33,359 nucleotides of DNA. Origin: Bryobacterales bacterium. GTDB lineage: Bacteria; Acidobacteriota; Terriglobia; Bryobacterales; Bryobacteraceae. The position numbers and the translations under genes were made by a program. The stretch is from NCBI GenBank assembly GCA_003137035.1, contig PLEM01000111.1, forward strand, positions 1-33,359, written 5' to 3'. This document shows positions 7,868-16,360 of the stretch, piece by piece (position 1 is the stretch's first letter; every line of letters starts with the position of its first letter). Under the pieces are notes generated by a model. It had not been told where the DNA came from and made no database searches. It saw only the letters and a list, made by a program, of their open reading frames with translations.

Positions 7868-9852
7868 GCTTCCTCCTTATGGCCGCGGAGCGATCCGTAC
7901 CAGACGTAGATGCACAGCCCGATGAACAGCGCCGCCGAAACGAGCTGCGAAACGGCCTCGTTGCTGTAGAAAGGCGTCGTGATGAGTCCCTTCGAGAAGC
8001 CCGGCGCCAGACGCAGGCTGGCTCCGATGACCCCGCCGATCGCGCCGCCGGCCATCAGGCCGGAGGCGATGATCACCCCGCGCTCGCGAACCAGGGCGTC
8101 GCGCTTTCCGAGGTAGTGCGCCAGGAATCCGCCCACCAGCGCGGGCGTGTTCAACTCCAGCGGCAGGTACATGCCTAGCGCGAAGACCAGCGCCGGCACG
8201 CCCAGCATCTCCATCGAAAGCGCGATCATGGCCCCCGCGCCGAACAGAATGTATGCGATCGGCTGGTGGCTCATGAAACTCTGAACCAGCGCCTTCATGA
8301 TGGACGCCTGGGGCGCGGCCAGCACCGCGCGCAGGTCGCCGGGGACGGCTTCGCCAAACTGGAACGCTCGGGCCAGCAGCACGATGGTGAGGCCGCTCGC
8401 CACGGCCGCCGCCAGCACGCCCAGGAACTTCACCTTCTCCTGCGCGGCGGGCGTCGAGCCGAGCCAATAGCCGGTCTTCAGGTCGGTGATGGTCTGGCCG
8501 GAAACCGAGAGCGCCGTGCATACCATGCCCGCGATCGCCATCACGAAGAACATGCCCGCTGTTCCCGAGAAACCGAAGCGCAGCAGCACCGCCGAGGAGA
8601 TGATGATGGTCAGCATGGTCATGCCGGAGACCGGGTTCCGGGCCGTGGTGGCGATGGCGTTGGCCGCAACCGAGGTGAAGAAAAACGAGAACAGCAGGGT
8701 CATCAACAGGCCGGTGACGACAATGGCTATGGCCGGCGTCAGGCTCCCGAAGAAGATGCCGGCGCAAAGCGCGCTGAGAATCACGCCGAGCAGGATGGTC
8801 ATCACCGGGATGTCCCGGTCGGTGCGTTCCATGCCTCCACCCTCGCCGTGGCGGAAGGTGCGCGCGGCGATGGAGAACGATCCGGCGACGATCCTCAGCG
8901 ACTTGACGATGCCGAAGATGCCCGCCGTCGCAATCGCGCCGACCCCGATGTAGCGCACGTAATTGGAGTAGATGTCGCCCGCCGTCATCTTGGCAATCGA
9001 CTCGGTGGCCGGATAAACAGCGCCCGGAAGGTGGCTGCCGATCATCCAGATCAGGGGTACGAGCACGAAGTTCGCCAGCACGCCGCCCGCGCACAGAATC
9101 ATCGAGCTCCTCAAGCCCATGACGTATCCCAGGCCCAAAATGAAGGCGATGGCATCGAAGCTGAAGACCACCCGGCCGCGCTCGGTCAGCGCGCGCATGG
9201 CGGGAACGAACTGGAAGTCCACTTTCTCCTTCCACACCTGGAACGTGGTGGCGAAGAAATCGTAAACGCCCGAAATGGCGGTGGCCTGAAGCAGCAGCTT
9301 GGCCTGCGAGCCGCCTTTTTCTCCGGTGACCAGGACCTCGGTGATCGCCGTGGCTTCCGGATACGGAAACTTCCCGTGCATGTCGCGGACGAAATAGCGG
9401 CGCAGCGGGATGAGGAACAGAACGCCTAGGCATCCGCCGGCTAAGCAGATGAAGATGGTTTGCAGAGGATGGGGATCCAGCTTGAGGATGTAGAGCGCGG
9501 GCAGCGTGAAGATGGCGCCCGCGGCCACCGCGCCCGAGGCCCCGCCAATGCTGGTGATGATGACGTTCTCCAGCAGGCTCGAGCGGCGGGGGTAGACGCG
9601 CGCCAGACCGATCGCCAGGATCGAGATGGGAATGGCCGCCTCCATCACCTGCCCCACCTTGAGGCCGGAATAGGCCGAGGCGACGCTGAAAACGATGCAC
9701 AGCAGCACGCCCCAGCCCACCGAGCGCCACGTGAGTTCCGGCACAGCGGCGCCGGCGGGCACCACGGGCTTATAGACGACGCCCGGCGCGAGCGGCGTGT
9801 AGGCGTCCTCGGGAAGCGATTTGGTTTCGCGCGTCTCGTTGGTCTCCGGCAT
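7864..9852 (-). CDS. OPT-family oligopeptide transporter
   Basis: The protein is about 662 residues long and very hydrophobic, with more than a dozen predicted membrane segments. The N-terminal segment SVASAYSGLKVGQVMEAAIPISI is typical of bacterial OPT (oligopeptide transporter) proteins, which are proton-coupled importers of peptides or metal chelates. The start at 9852 (MPETNETRETKSLPEDAY) is preferred over an in-frame upstream start at 9936, whose extra 28 residues are basic and would run into the gap before the P-loop gene. The gene is the first of a two-gene operon with the HExxPGH peptidase. Whether the substrate is a peptide or a siderophore-like compound cannot be told, but the coupled peptidase favours peptides. 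Confidence 0.9.
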   Translation of the reverse strand: MPETNETRETKSLPEDAYTPLAPGVVYKPVVPAGAAVPELTWRSVGWGVLLCIVFSVASAYSGLKVGQVMEAAIPISILAIGLARVYPRRSSLLENVIITSIGGASGAVAAGAIFTLPALYILKLDPHPLQTIFICLAGGCLGVLFLIPLRRYFVRDMHGKFPYPEATAITEVLVTGEKGGSQAKLLLQATAISGVYDFFATTFQVWKEKVDFQFVPAMRALTERGRVVFSFDAIAFILGLGYVMGLRSSMILCAGGVLANFVLVPLIWMIGSHLPGAVYPATESIAKMTAGDIYSNYVRYIGVGAIATAGIFGIVKSLRIVAGSFSIAARTFRHGEGGGMERTDRDIPVMTILLGVILSALCAGIFFGSLTPAIAIVVTGLLMTLLFSFFFTSVAANAIATTARNPVSGMTMLTIIISSAVLLRFGFSGTAGMFFVMAIAGMVCTALSVSGQTITDLKTGYWLGSTPAAQEKVKFLGVLAAAVASGLTIVLLARAFQFGEAVPGDLRAVLAAPQASIMKALVQSFMSHQPIAYILFGAGAMIALSMEMLGVPALVFALGMYLPLELNTPALVGGFLAHYLGKRDALVRERGVIIASGLMAGGAIGGVIGASLRLAPGFSKGLITTPFYSNEAVSQLVSAALFIGLCIYVWYGSLRGHKEEA

Positions 9853-9871
9853 ATGCCCCCTACAGGCGGGA

Positions 9872-10465
9872 TTATACCGTGACGGGCAAGGGGCACGTCC
9901 CGCTGGCCGCTCCCGTCGAGAGCCTTCCCCGCACAAACTCGATCAACGGCGGGCAGGTGTACTCCGGCGGGGCCACGCGAAATACCGGCACTGCTTTCAG
10001 TGGAACCAGTTCCGCCCAGACCGGCCGGGCGCAGCCGCGGTCAATCAGGACGAAGGCGCTCGCGCGGCACAGGTTGCGCCGGGCGGACTCCTTGAAGTCC
10101 GGCACGGAGAAGTCCAGCACGACCAGATACAGATCCGGCGTTAAGATTTCCAGAATGCGGTTCGACTCCACAATGGCGTTGCCGCTGGCGGCGAGCGCCT
10201 CACCGAGCGCGGGCAGCGCATCTCCGAGCCTGCCGGCCGGGGCGCGCAATAAGAAGGCGCGGGCGGCGCCCGCTGCAAGGTACCGCGAGCTGTCTCCCGG
10301 GCCCAGAGGATCGTGTTCCTCGATGAGCGTGCCGTCGCGTTCGCCGTGGCCGTGCCGGGTGATCTTGATCGCCGTCCAGCGGAATTCCGGCAGCGCCCGG
10401 ATCAGCCCCGCGGCCACCGAGGTTTTGCCGATTCCGCGGCTATGCCCCCCGACCGCGATCAGCAC
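9872..10465 (-). CDS. small P-loop NTPase, MobB-like, function unknown
   Basis: This protein of about 197 residues opens with a Walker A motif, GHSRGIGKT (Lys14 if the GTG at 10465 is the start). The beginning resembles MobB-type and other SIMIBI-class P-loop proteins. It lacks motifs that would give a substrate. The GTG start follows a GAGGGGGA ribosome binding site; an in-frame TTG at 10489 is the alternative and has no such site. Either way the 5' end overlaps the end of lpxD (26 or 50 bases), so it is the second gene of an lpxD operon. A link to lipid A synthesis is suggested by position only; it is not LpxK, which has a membrane anchor and different motifs. Confidence 0.65.
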   Translation of the reverse strand: MLIAVGGHSRGIGKTSVAAGLIRALPEFRWTAIKITRHGHGERDGTLIEEHDPLGPGDSSRYLAAGAARAFLLRAPAGRLGDALPALGEALAASGNAIVESNRILEILTPDLYLVVLDFSVPDFKESARRNLCRASAFVLIDRGCARPVWAELVPLKAVPVFRVAPPEYTCPPLIEFVRGRLSTGAASGTCPLPVTV

Positions 10466-11492
10466 CTTCGTCCCCCTCGAGATCCTCAAGGCGGCGGCGC
10501 AGCTCCGCGAGTTCCTTGCGCATCCCGGGGAGGCGGGCTAGGCTGGCGAGCTGCTCCAGGTGCTCCTTGAGCGGACGCGCGGGCGTGCCCCACACCACCT
10601 GGCCGGCACGCACGATCTTCGAGCTCAGCACCCCGCAGCCGGAGCCCAGCACCGCCCGCGTCTCGATGCGCGCTTTGTCGCCGATGCCCACCTTGCCGCC
10701 AATGACGGCGTAGTCTTCGACCACTACCCCGCCCGAGAATCCGGTCTGCGCGGCCACCACCACGTGCCGGCCGATGCGGCAGTTGTGCGCCACGTGCACC
10801 ATGTTGTCGAGCTTCACGCCCTCGCCGATCCAGGTCACTCCGAGAGCGGCGCGGTCCACGCACGAATTGGCGCCGATCTCGCAATCGTCGCCAATCGCCA
10901 CCCGGCCGATCTGCGGGAATTTCTCGTAGTGATCGCCGGCCATCGCGAAGCCAAACCCATCCGCCCCAATCACGCTGCCGGAGTGCAGAACGCACCGCGC
11001 GCCGATGTCGCAATCGTCGTAGACGGTGACGTTTGCGTGCAGCACGCAGTCTTCGCCCAGCGTGACGCGCCGGCCGATGGCGCAGCCCGCCCCGATGCGC
11101 GTGCGCGCGCCGATTCGCGCCGACTCGCCAATGCTGGCATGCGGCCCTATCGCGACGCCGGGACCGAGTTCCGCGGTTTCGGCCACCACGGCCGTGGGAT
11201 GCACCCCAGGCTCCGCGGCAGCAGCGGGGTGAAGGCGGCTGACGGCCCGCGCGAATGCGGTGCGCGGCTCGGGGGCGCGAATGACGGTGCGGCCGGAGGG
11301 ATTGGGGAACTCCAGCGGCGCGATCAGGCAGCCCGCGGCCGAGGCCAGCGCCTGCCCGGCGGCTTTGCGGCTGCCCACAAACGCCAAATCGGCCGCCCCC
11401 GCGCTCTCCAGGCTGGCTGCGCGCGCCAGTTCCTTCTCTCCGTCACCCTCGAAGGTGGCGCCCAACCATTCGGCTAGTTCCCGGACTCGCAT
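10440..11492 (-). CDS. lpxD: UDP-3-O-acylglucosamine N-acyltransferase
   Basis: This 350-residue acyltransferase adds the second fatty acyl chain to UDP-3-O-acyl-glucosamine in lipid A synthesis. The N-terminal domain (MRVRELAEWLGATFEGDGE through FVGSRKAAGQAL) is the LpxD uridine-binding domain. It is followed by hexapeptide repeats forming a left-handed beta-helix and the active-site segment NMVHVAHNCRIG, with the catalytic His expected in VAHN. The end is helical (MRKELAELRRRLEDLEG). The ATG at 11492 is chosen because the preceding 27 in-frame codons are not LpxD-like and run across the divergent promoter region. It overlaps the downstream P-loop gene and is divergent from lpxA. Confidence 0.93.
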   Translation of the reverse strand: MRVRELAEWLGATFEGDGEKELARAASLESAGAADLAFVGSRKAAGQALASAAGCLIAPLEFPNPSGRTVIRAPEPRTAFARAVSRLHPAAAAEPGVHPTAVVAETAELGPGVAIGPHASIGESARIGARTRIGAGCAIGRRVTLGEDCVLHANVTVYDDCDIGARCVLHSGSVIGADGFGFAMAGDHYEKFPQIGRVAIGDDCEIGANSCVDRAALGVTWIGEGVKLDNMVHVAHNCRIGRHVVVAAQTGFSGGVVVEDYAVIGGKVGIGDKARIETRAVLGSGCGVLSSKIVRAGQVVWGTPARPLKEHLEQLASLARLPGMRKELAELRRRLEDLEGDEGADRGRGA

Positions 11493-11538
11493 AGCAGGCG
11501 CGGCCCTCAACGCCGCCCGTGGTCTATCATACAAGGTT
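11493..11538. promoter_or_regulatory. 46-bp divergent lpxD/lpxA promoter region with superimposed -10 elements
   Basis: TATCAT (11525-11530) reads toward lpxA and ends 8 bases before its ATG. On the other strand TATGAT (complement of 11526-11531) reads toward lpxD and would give a leader of roughly 27 bases. The two hexamers occupy almost the same bases, so the promoters would be mutually exclusive. No -35 boxes are convincing. This is inference from sequence only. Confidence 0.4.
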
Positions 11539-12327
11539 ATGGCTATCGACTCCTCGGCGGTGGTAGCGCCCACCGCGCGGGTCCATCCGAATGCCTCGAT
11601 CGGGCCGCAGACGGTGATCGGCGAATACTGCGTCGTCGAATCCGACGTGGAGATCGGCGCGTTCTGCCGGCTCGAGCCGTACGTCTACGTGAAGCGCTGG
11701 ACCACCCTCGGGGAGCGCAACGAGATCTCGTCCGGTACCGTGCTCGGCACCGACCCGCTCGACAAGGCGTTCACCGGCGAGCGCAGCTACCTGCGCATCG
11801 GCAACGGCAACCGCATTCGCGAGCACTACACCATTTCGCGCGGCACGCAGCCGGAGTCCGTCACCGGGATCGGCGACCGGAACTACATCATGACCTCGGG
11901 GCACGTCGCACACAACTGCAAGGTGGGCAGCGACACCGTCATTTGCAGTTGCGTGCTGGTGGCCGGCTACGTGGAGATCGAAGACCAGGCGTTCATCTCT
12001 GGCGGCGTGGCGATCCATCAGTACTCCAAGATCGGCCGCCTGGCGATGATCGGCGGCAATTCGCGGGTGAACAGCGACGTGCCGCCGTTTTTCCTCTACG
12101 TCGGATTCAACGTTGCGCCGGTAGGCCTGAACCTGGTCGGGCTGAAGCGGGCGGGTTTCCTGGCGGCCGATATCGCGGCTCTCAAAACCGCCTACCGCAT
12201 CCTCTACCGCTCCGGACTGAAGCTCCAGGAGGCGCTCGCGCGCATCGAGGCCGAAACCCCGACCGAGCACACGCAGCACCTGGTGAGCTTCATCCGCCGG
12301 AGCGAGCGCGGCATCTGCCGCGAGTAG
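11539..12327 (+). CDS. lpxA: UDP-N-acetylglucosamine acyltransferase
   Basis: This 262-residue enzyme catalyses the first step of lipid A synthesis, O-acylation of UDP-GlcNAc. It is built of hexapeptide repeats (left-handed beta-helix) and a C-terminal helical domain. The signature GHVAHNCKVGSDTVICSC places the catalytic histidine at 125 and its partner at 122, the same numbering as the E. coli enzyme. The downstream segment GGVAIHQYSKIGRLAMIGGNSRVNSDVPPFF is also LpxA-type. The ATG at 11539 is chosen because translation upstream of it is unrelated to the family. The gene is divergent from lpxD, unlike the common lpxD-fabZ-lpxA cluster; fabZ is not in this window. Confidence 0.95.
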   Translation: MAIDSSAVVAPTARVHPNASIGPQTVIGEYCVVESDVEIGAFCRLEPYVYVKRWTTLGERNEISSGTVLGTDPLDKAFTGERSYLRIGNGNRIREHYTISRGTQPESVTGIGDRNYIMTSGHVAHNCKVGSDTVICSCVLVAGYVEIEDQAFISGGVAIHQYSKIGRLAMIGGNSRVNSDVPPFFLYVGFNVAPVGLNLVGLKRAGFLAADIAALKTAYRILYRSGLKLQEALARIEAETPTEHTQHLVSFIRRSERGICRE

Positions 12328-12330
12328 AAT
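12325..12330 (+). promoter_or_regulatory. possible -10 element overlapping the lpxA stop codon
   Basis: TAGAAT begins with the lpxA TAG stop and precedes the GTG start at 12349 by 18 bases. The gene also has an AAGGAGG ribosome binding site at about 12336-12342. The same TAGAAT-type sequence occurs just upstream of other genes in the window. No -35 was identified. Confidence 0.3.
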
Positions 12331-12348
12331 GAATCAAGGAGGCTCGCA

Positions 12349-13002
12349 GTGAAACAGACGCTTGGCTTGGTGCTCTTGTTGGCGGCGTGGGCTGGTGGCC
12401 AGACCGTCAATTTCGATTCCGCGAAGCCGGGCGCCCTGCCGCCGGGCTGGACCTCCGCGATGACCCACGCCGGCGGAGCGCCGAAATGGGAAGTCCTGAA
12501 GGATGAAACTGCGCCAAGCAAGCCCAACGTGCTGGCGCAAACATCCACCGACAAGACCGGGGGACGGTTTCCCTTGGCCACTCTCGACGGGGTGACCCTG
12601 AAAGACGGCGGCCTCAGCGTGAAGATCAAGCCCGTTGCCGGAGAAGTCGACCGGGCCGGCGGGCTCATGTGGAGATATCGCGACGCCGGCAACTACTACG
12701 TCGTTCGGGCGAACGCGCTGGAGGACAACGTGGTGCTCTACAGCGTCGTGGCGGGCAAGCGCACGCCGCTGGCGCCGAAAGGCGCACCACCGGGCACTTA
12801 CGGTGTCAAGCACAAGGTTCCACCGCAGGTCTGGAGCACGTTGCGCGTGACCTTTCAGGGGAATTTGTTCGCGGTGTACTTCGATGGGCAGAAATTGTTC
12901 GAGGTCGAGGATGCCGCTTTCACCGGCCTAGGCCAGGTGGGTGTCTGGACCAAGGCCGACAGCGTGACCTACTTTGACGACTTTGAGATTGCTCGCCGTT
13001 AG
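12349..13002 (+). CDS. secreted lectin/LamG-like protein, DUF1080-type fold
   Basis: This 217-residue protein starts at a GTG after a strong AAGGAGG ribosome binding site. It has a signal peptide (MKQTLGLVLLLAAWAGGQ) and one domain resembling concanavalin-like jelly-rolls of the DUF1080/LamG group. Typical strand motifs are GGLMWRYRDAGNYYVVRANALEDNVVLY, WSTLRVTFQGNLFAVYFDGQKLFEV and DSVTYFDDFEI. Such domains bind or modify glycans in relatives, but no catalytic residues can be assigned. The last 29 bases overlap the next gene, which begins at a TTG in another frame. Envelope or extracellular location is inferred from the signal peptide. Confidence 0.7.
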   Translation: MKQTLGLVLLLAAWAGGQTVNFDSAKPGALPPGWTSAMTHAGGAPKWEVLKDETAPSKPNVLAQTSTDKTGGRFPLATLDGVTLKDGGLSVKIKPVAGEVDRAGGLMWRYRDAGNYYVVRANALEDNVVLYSVVAGKRTPLAPKGAPPGTYGVKHKVPPQVWSTLRVTFQGNLFAVYFDGQKLFEVEDAAFTGLGQVGVWTKADSVTYFDDFEIARR

Positions 13003-13987
13003 TTTCACCGCCCTCCTGCTGTGCGCTTGCGCCGGCAGGCGGTCGCCAACGGAAGTTGTTGTGGTTTACGTGAGCCAGGACCGGGTCTTCGCGGAGCCCA
13101 TCCTCAAGGTGTTCGAAAAAGCGTCGGGCATCGCCGTCCAGGCGTTCTACGACAACCAGGATGCCAAGACCAGCCGGGTGATGGAGCGGCTGATCGCGGA
13201 GAAGGACAATCCGCGTGCGGACGTATACTGGGCGAGCGATCCGGTGCGCGCCGAGCTGCTGAGCCAGCAGGGGCTCTCCCAGCCATACCGTTCCACGAAT
13301 GCTGAGGGCATCCCGGATCAGTTCAAGAATCCGTCCGCAAATTGGACGGGATTCTCGGCGCGGGCTCGGGTGATCCTCGCCAAAAGCGGGCTCGCGGAGC
13401 GACCCGACAGCCTCCCGGCTTATACCGACCCTCACCATCGCGGCAGGGCGGTGATCGCCAACCCGCTGCAGGGCGCCAGCGCCATGCACATGGCCGCGCT
13501 GTTCAACCTCTGGGGCGACGAGCGCGCTCGCGCCTTCCTCGACGCGATGAAGAGGAACGGGGTCAAAATCTCCGCCAGCGACGCCGAAAGCGCCGACCTG
13601 GTGGTGTCTGGCGCCGCCGACTTCGCGCTGGTGGACAGCTACCACGCCGTCAGCCGGCTGCGACAGCACCACAATCTCGAGGTGATTTTCCCGGATCAGC
13701 ACGAGGGCGGAGGCGGCGTTCTGCTCATCCCGAACGCCGTGCTCATGGTCCGCGGCGCGCCCCACCAGAGAAATGCGCAAAGTCTGATCGACGACCTGCT
13801 TTCCAAAGAGACCGAACGAAGACTGGCCTTCGACGACTGCGCCCAGATCCCGCTGCACAGCGGCATCGAGACGCCTCCCGAGATCCGGCGGATCGAAGCG
13901 CTGCAAGTGATGAAGGTGGACTTCCCCGCCATCGCCCGCAAGATGCCAGAGATCCAGCCGCTGCTGAAGACCTGGGCCAGGCGCTGA
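12974..13987 (+). CDS. extracellular solute-binding lipoprotein, iron(III)-type family
   Basis: The protein is about 337 residues long and resembles the AfuA/FbpA-type periplasmic binding proteins of ABC transporters (VVVVYVSQDRVFAEPILKVFEKASGI, DVYWASDPVRAELLSQQG, ANPLQGASAMHMAALFNLWGDERA). The N-terminus is hydrophobic with a lipobox-like LLLCAC (Cys17 or Cys19), so it is probably a lipoprotein. No ATG fits: the likely start is TTG at 12974, with further TTGs at 12983 and 12989, all inside the end of the preceding gene. This implies translational coupling. No permease or ATPase gene is adjacent, so it is an orphan; iron as ligand is a family-based guess. Confidence 0.78.
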   Translation: MTTLRLLAVSFTALLLCACAGRRSPTEVVVVYVSQDRVFAEPILKVFEKASGIAVQAFYDNQDAKTSRVMERLIAEKDNPRADVYWASDPVRAELLSQQGLSQPYRSTNAEGIPDQFKNPSANWTGFSARARVILAKSGLAERPDSLPAYTDPHHRGRAVIANPLQGASAMHMAALFNLWGDERARAFLDAMKRNGVKISASDAESADLVVSGAADFALVDSYHAVSRLRQHHNLEVIFPDQHEGGGGVLLIPNAVLMVRGAPHQRNAQSLIDDLLSKETERRLAFDDCAQIPLHSGIETPPEIRRIEALQVMKVDFPAIARKMPEIQPLLKTWARR

Positions 13988-14025
13988 GTTGCAGGCCCCT
14001 GGGCAAGCTGTTGATGCTCCGCTTG

Positions 14026-14045
14026 GGACATGCTTCAGCTTGTCC
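14026..14045. repeat. CTTCAG-core hairpin, one mismatch
   Basis: The 20-base sequence pairs as ggacatgct / agcttgtcc around a TC centre, with a single mismatch. It lies between the solute-binding protein gene and the xyloglucanase gene. The core matches the other CTTCAG/CTGAAG hairpins in the window, while the arms differ. Confidence 0.6.
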
Positions 14046-14075
14046 TCTCCGGCGCTCCCAGGCGCAACGCAATGG

Positions 14076-14081
14076 TAAAAT
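14076..14081 (+). promoter_or_regulatory. possible -10 element upstream of the GH74 gene
   Basis: TAAAAT lies 25 bases before the ATG at 14107, within the 119-base gap after the solute-binding protein gene. It is the most AT-rich spot of the gap. No clear -35 was seen. Confidence 0.3.
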
Positions 14082-14106
14082 CGTAAATCCTGTGTGGGGA
14101 ATACTG

Positions 14107-16359
14107 ATGTCACTGAATAGAGTCGTTTTACTGGCCGTGCTGGCCACCACTGCATTCCAGTTCACGGGAACGGCGCAGAACCGGTCCGCGCCCTACCTCT
14201 GGAAGAGCGTGCAAATCGTCGGCGGTGGCTTTGTCGACGGAATCATCTTTCATCCCACCGCGAAAGGCGTGCGCTACTGCCGCACGGACATGGGCGGCGC
14301 CTATCGCTGGAACGACCAGATCAAGCGCTGGGAGCCGATCCTGGACTGGGTGTCCTACGAAGACCTCAACCTCATGGGAGTCGAGAGCATCGCGGTCGAT
14401 CCCGCGGATGCAAATCGCGTGTACCTGTCCTGCGGCACTTACACCGATCCGGATGTTCCCGATGGCGCGATCCTGCGCTCGAACGACCGCGGCAAAACCT
14501 TCCAGCGCACTAACGTCCCCTTCAAGATGGGCGGCAACGAGAACGGACGCGGCAACGGCGAACGCATGGCCGTCGACCCGAACGACGGCAAGGTCATCTA
14601 CGTCGGCACGCGCCTGGCGGGCCTGTGGAGGAGCACGGACCGCGGAGTGAAGTGGAGCAAGGTCGAGAGCTTTCCCGACCTGCTGGAACCGCGGCCCGCC
14701 AACGCCCCCTGGTGGAGCCGGCCAAGTGGCGTTGTGTTCGTGGTCTTCGATCCGCGCAGCGGTTCGCGCGGCAAGGCCAGCTCGACCATCTACGCCGGCG
14801 CTTCCGTGATGGGGAAGAACAACCTGTTCCGTAGCATCGATGGCGGCAGTTCCTGGCAGCCCGTCCCCGGCCAGCCGACCCAGTACCGGCCGAACCACGC
14901 CGTGCTGGCCTCCGACGGGACGCTGTACTTGTCCTACGGCACCGATCCCGGTCCGTGGCGGATGTCCAACGGCGGGGTGTGGAAGTTGAACACCGCGAGC
15001 AGCGAGTGGACCGAGATCACGCCGGACAAGCCTGCCCCAGATAGCGGGAAAGCGTTTGGCTACGCCGCGGTCGCCGTCGACGCGCACAACCCGCAAGTGG
15101 TCATCGCCAGTTCCTTCGGACGCCAGGGCAATGCCGGAGGCGAAGACATCTTCCGCAGCACCGATGGCGGCAAGACCTGGAAACCGGTCTTCGGCGGAGG
15201 CGGCACATTCGATTTCTCGCTCGCGCCCTACGTGGCCGCCACCGGGATTCATTGGCTGTTCGATATCGAGATCGACCCGCTGAATCCCGATCACGCGATG
15301 TTCACCACCGGTTATGGAGGCTATGAGACCTTCAACCTGACCGAAATGGATTCCGGCAGGCCGACCAGGTGGAGCGTCATGAGCACTGGAATCGAGGAGA
15401 CGGTCGCGTTGGACCTGCTCAGCCCTCCCCAAGGCGCGCACCTGCTCACCGCCGTCGGCGACTACGGCGGAGCCGTGCACTGGGACCTGGACAAGCCTGC
15501 GCCCGGAGGAAGTTACGATCACCCGCGTTTCGGCAACACCAATGGTCTGGCCTGCGCCGAGAACAAGCCCGAAATCATCGTGCGCGTGGGCCGGGCTGCG
15601 AACCGTCGCGAAGGCGCCAACATCGGCTACTCCCTGGATGGCGGCAAGTCCTGGCAGCCCACGGCGTCCACACCGAAACCCGGCGCCATGCTGGGGCACA
15701 TCGCGGTTTCTTCCGACGGAGCCACCTGGGTCTGGACGCCGGAGCGCAGCCCGGTCAGCTTCACCCGGGATCGCGGCGCAACCTGGGCGCCCTCGCAGGG
15801 AATCCCCAGCGATACGCGCGTCATTGCGGACCGCGTCAACCCGCTGAAGTTCTATGCGATCGCGTTGTTCGACGGGAAGCTCTTCGTCAGTACGGACGGA
15901 GCAGCGACGTTCGTCGCGCAGCCCCTGAATCTGCCCGACGGCCTGCCCAAGCGCCCCAGTCACCGCAACGAGCGCGGCGACGACCGCGGCGGGCAGGACC
16001 GCATCTACGCGGCTCCCGGTAGAGAGGGAGACCTCTGGCTGGCGGCCTTCAACGGGCTGTATCGCTCCACCAACACCGGAGCCAGCTTCGCCCGCTTCCC
16101 CCGCGTATCGGAGATTCACGGCTTCGGATTCGGCAAGGCCGCGCCCGGCGCTCCCTACCCGGCGCTGTATCTGATTGGCGTAGTGGACGGTGTCCGCGGC
16201 ATCTTCCGTTCCGACGACACCGCCCGAAGCTGGGTCCGCATCAACGATGACCAGCACCAATGGGGCTTGCTGCTGCACATCACCGGCGATCCAAAGCAAT
16301 ACGGCCGCGTCTATGTGGGCACGCACGGCCGCGGAACCCTCTACGGAGATCCATTGTAG
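14107..16359 (+). CDS. secreted GH74-type xyloglucanase (BNR-repeat beta-propellers)
   Basis: This protein of about 750 residues starts with a signal peptide (LNRVVLLAVLATTAFQFTGTAQ). The mature N-terminus, WKSVQIVGGGFVDGIIFHP, YCRTDMGGAYRWND and DLNLMGVESIAVDP, is characteristic of GH74 endo-xyloglucanases. The two catalytic aspartates expected in this family are present: Asp61 in CRTDMGGAYR and Asp452 in VGDYGGAVHWD. Asp-box (BNR) motifs such as SNDRGKTF, STDRGVKW, SIDGGSSW, STDGGKTW and SLDGGKSW mark the two propeller domains. The enzyme should cleave the beta-1,4-glucan backbone of xyloglucan outside the cytoplasm. The long upstream in-frame extension to 13342 is rejected because it overlaps the solute-binding gene. 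Convergent with the next gene across a 44-base gap. Confidence 0.9.
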   Translation: MSLNRVVLLAVLATTAFQFTGTAQNRSAPYLWKSVQIVGGGFVDGIIFHPTAKGVRYCRTDMGGAYRWNDQIKRWEPILDWVSYEDLNLMGVESIAVDPADANRVYLSCGTYTDPDVPDGAILRSNDRGKTFQRTNVPFKMGGNENGRGNGERMAVDPNDGKVIYVGTRLAGLWRSTDRGVKWSKVESFPDLLEPRPANAPWWSRPSGVVFVVFDPRSGSRGKASSTIYAGASVMGKNNLFRSIDGGSSWQPVPGQPTQYRPNHAVLASDGTLYLSYGTDPGPWRMSNGGVWKLNTASSEWTEITPDKPAPDSGKAFGYAAVAVDAHNPQVVIASSFGRQGNAGGEDIFRSTDGGKTWKPVFGGGGTFDFSLAPYVAATGIHWLFDIEIDPLNPDHAMFTTGYGGYETFNLTEMDSGRPTRWSVMSTGIEETVALDLLSPPQGAHLLTAVGDYGGAVHWDLDKPAPGGSYDHPRFGNTNGLACAENKPEIIVRVGRAANRREGANIGYSLDGGKSWQPTASTPKPGAMLGHIAVSSDGATWVWTPERSPVSFTRDRGATWAPSQGIPSDTRVIADRVNPLKFYAIALFDGKLFVSTDGAATFVAQPLNLPDGLPKRPSHRNERGDDRGGQDRIYAAPGREGDLWLAAFNGLYRSTNTGASFARFPRVSEIHGFGFGKAAPGAPYPALYLIGVVDGVRGIFRSDDTARSWVRINDDQHQWGLLLHITGDPKQYGRVYVGTHGRGTLYGDPL

Positions 16360-16360
16360 G

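Noticed and set aside
6320-7909. 529-codon plus-strand frame opposite the HExxPGH peptidase
   Set aside because: The minus strand encodes a protein with a zinc motif and operon coupling; the plus frame is biased Gly/Arg/Ala/Val sequence.
8266-9429. 387-codon plus-strand frame inside the OPT transporter
   Set aside because: Highly charged Arg/His/Gly/Asp composition, typical of the antisense of a membrane protein gene.
13342-14106. N-terminal extension of the GH74 frame
   Set aside because: It overlaps the solute-binding protein in another frame and is Arg/Gly/Asp-rich noise; the signal peptide starts at 14107.
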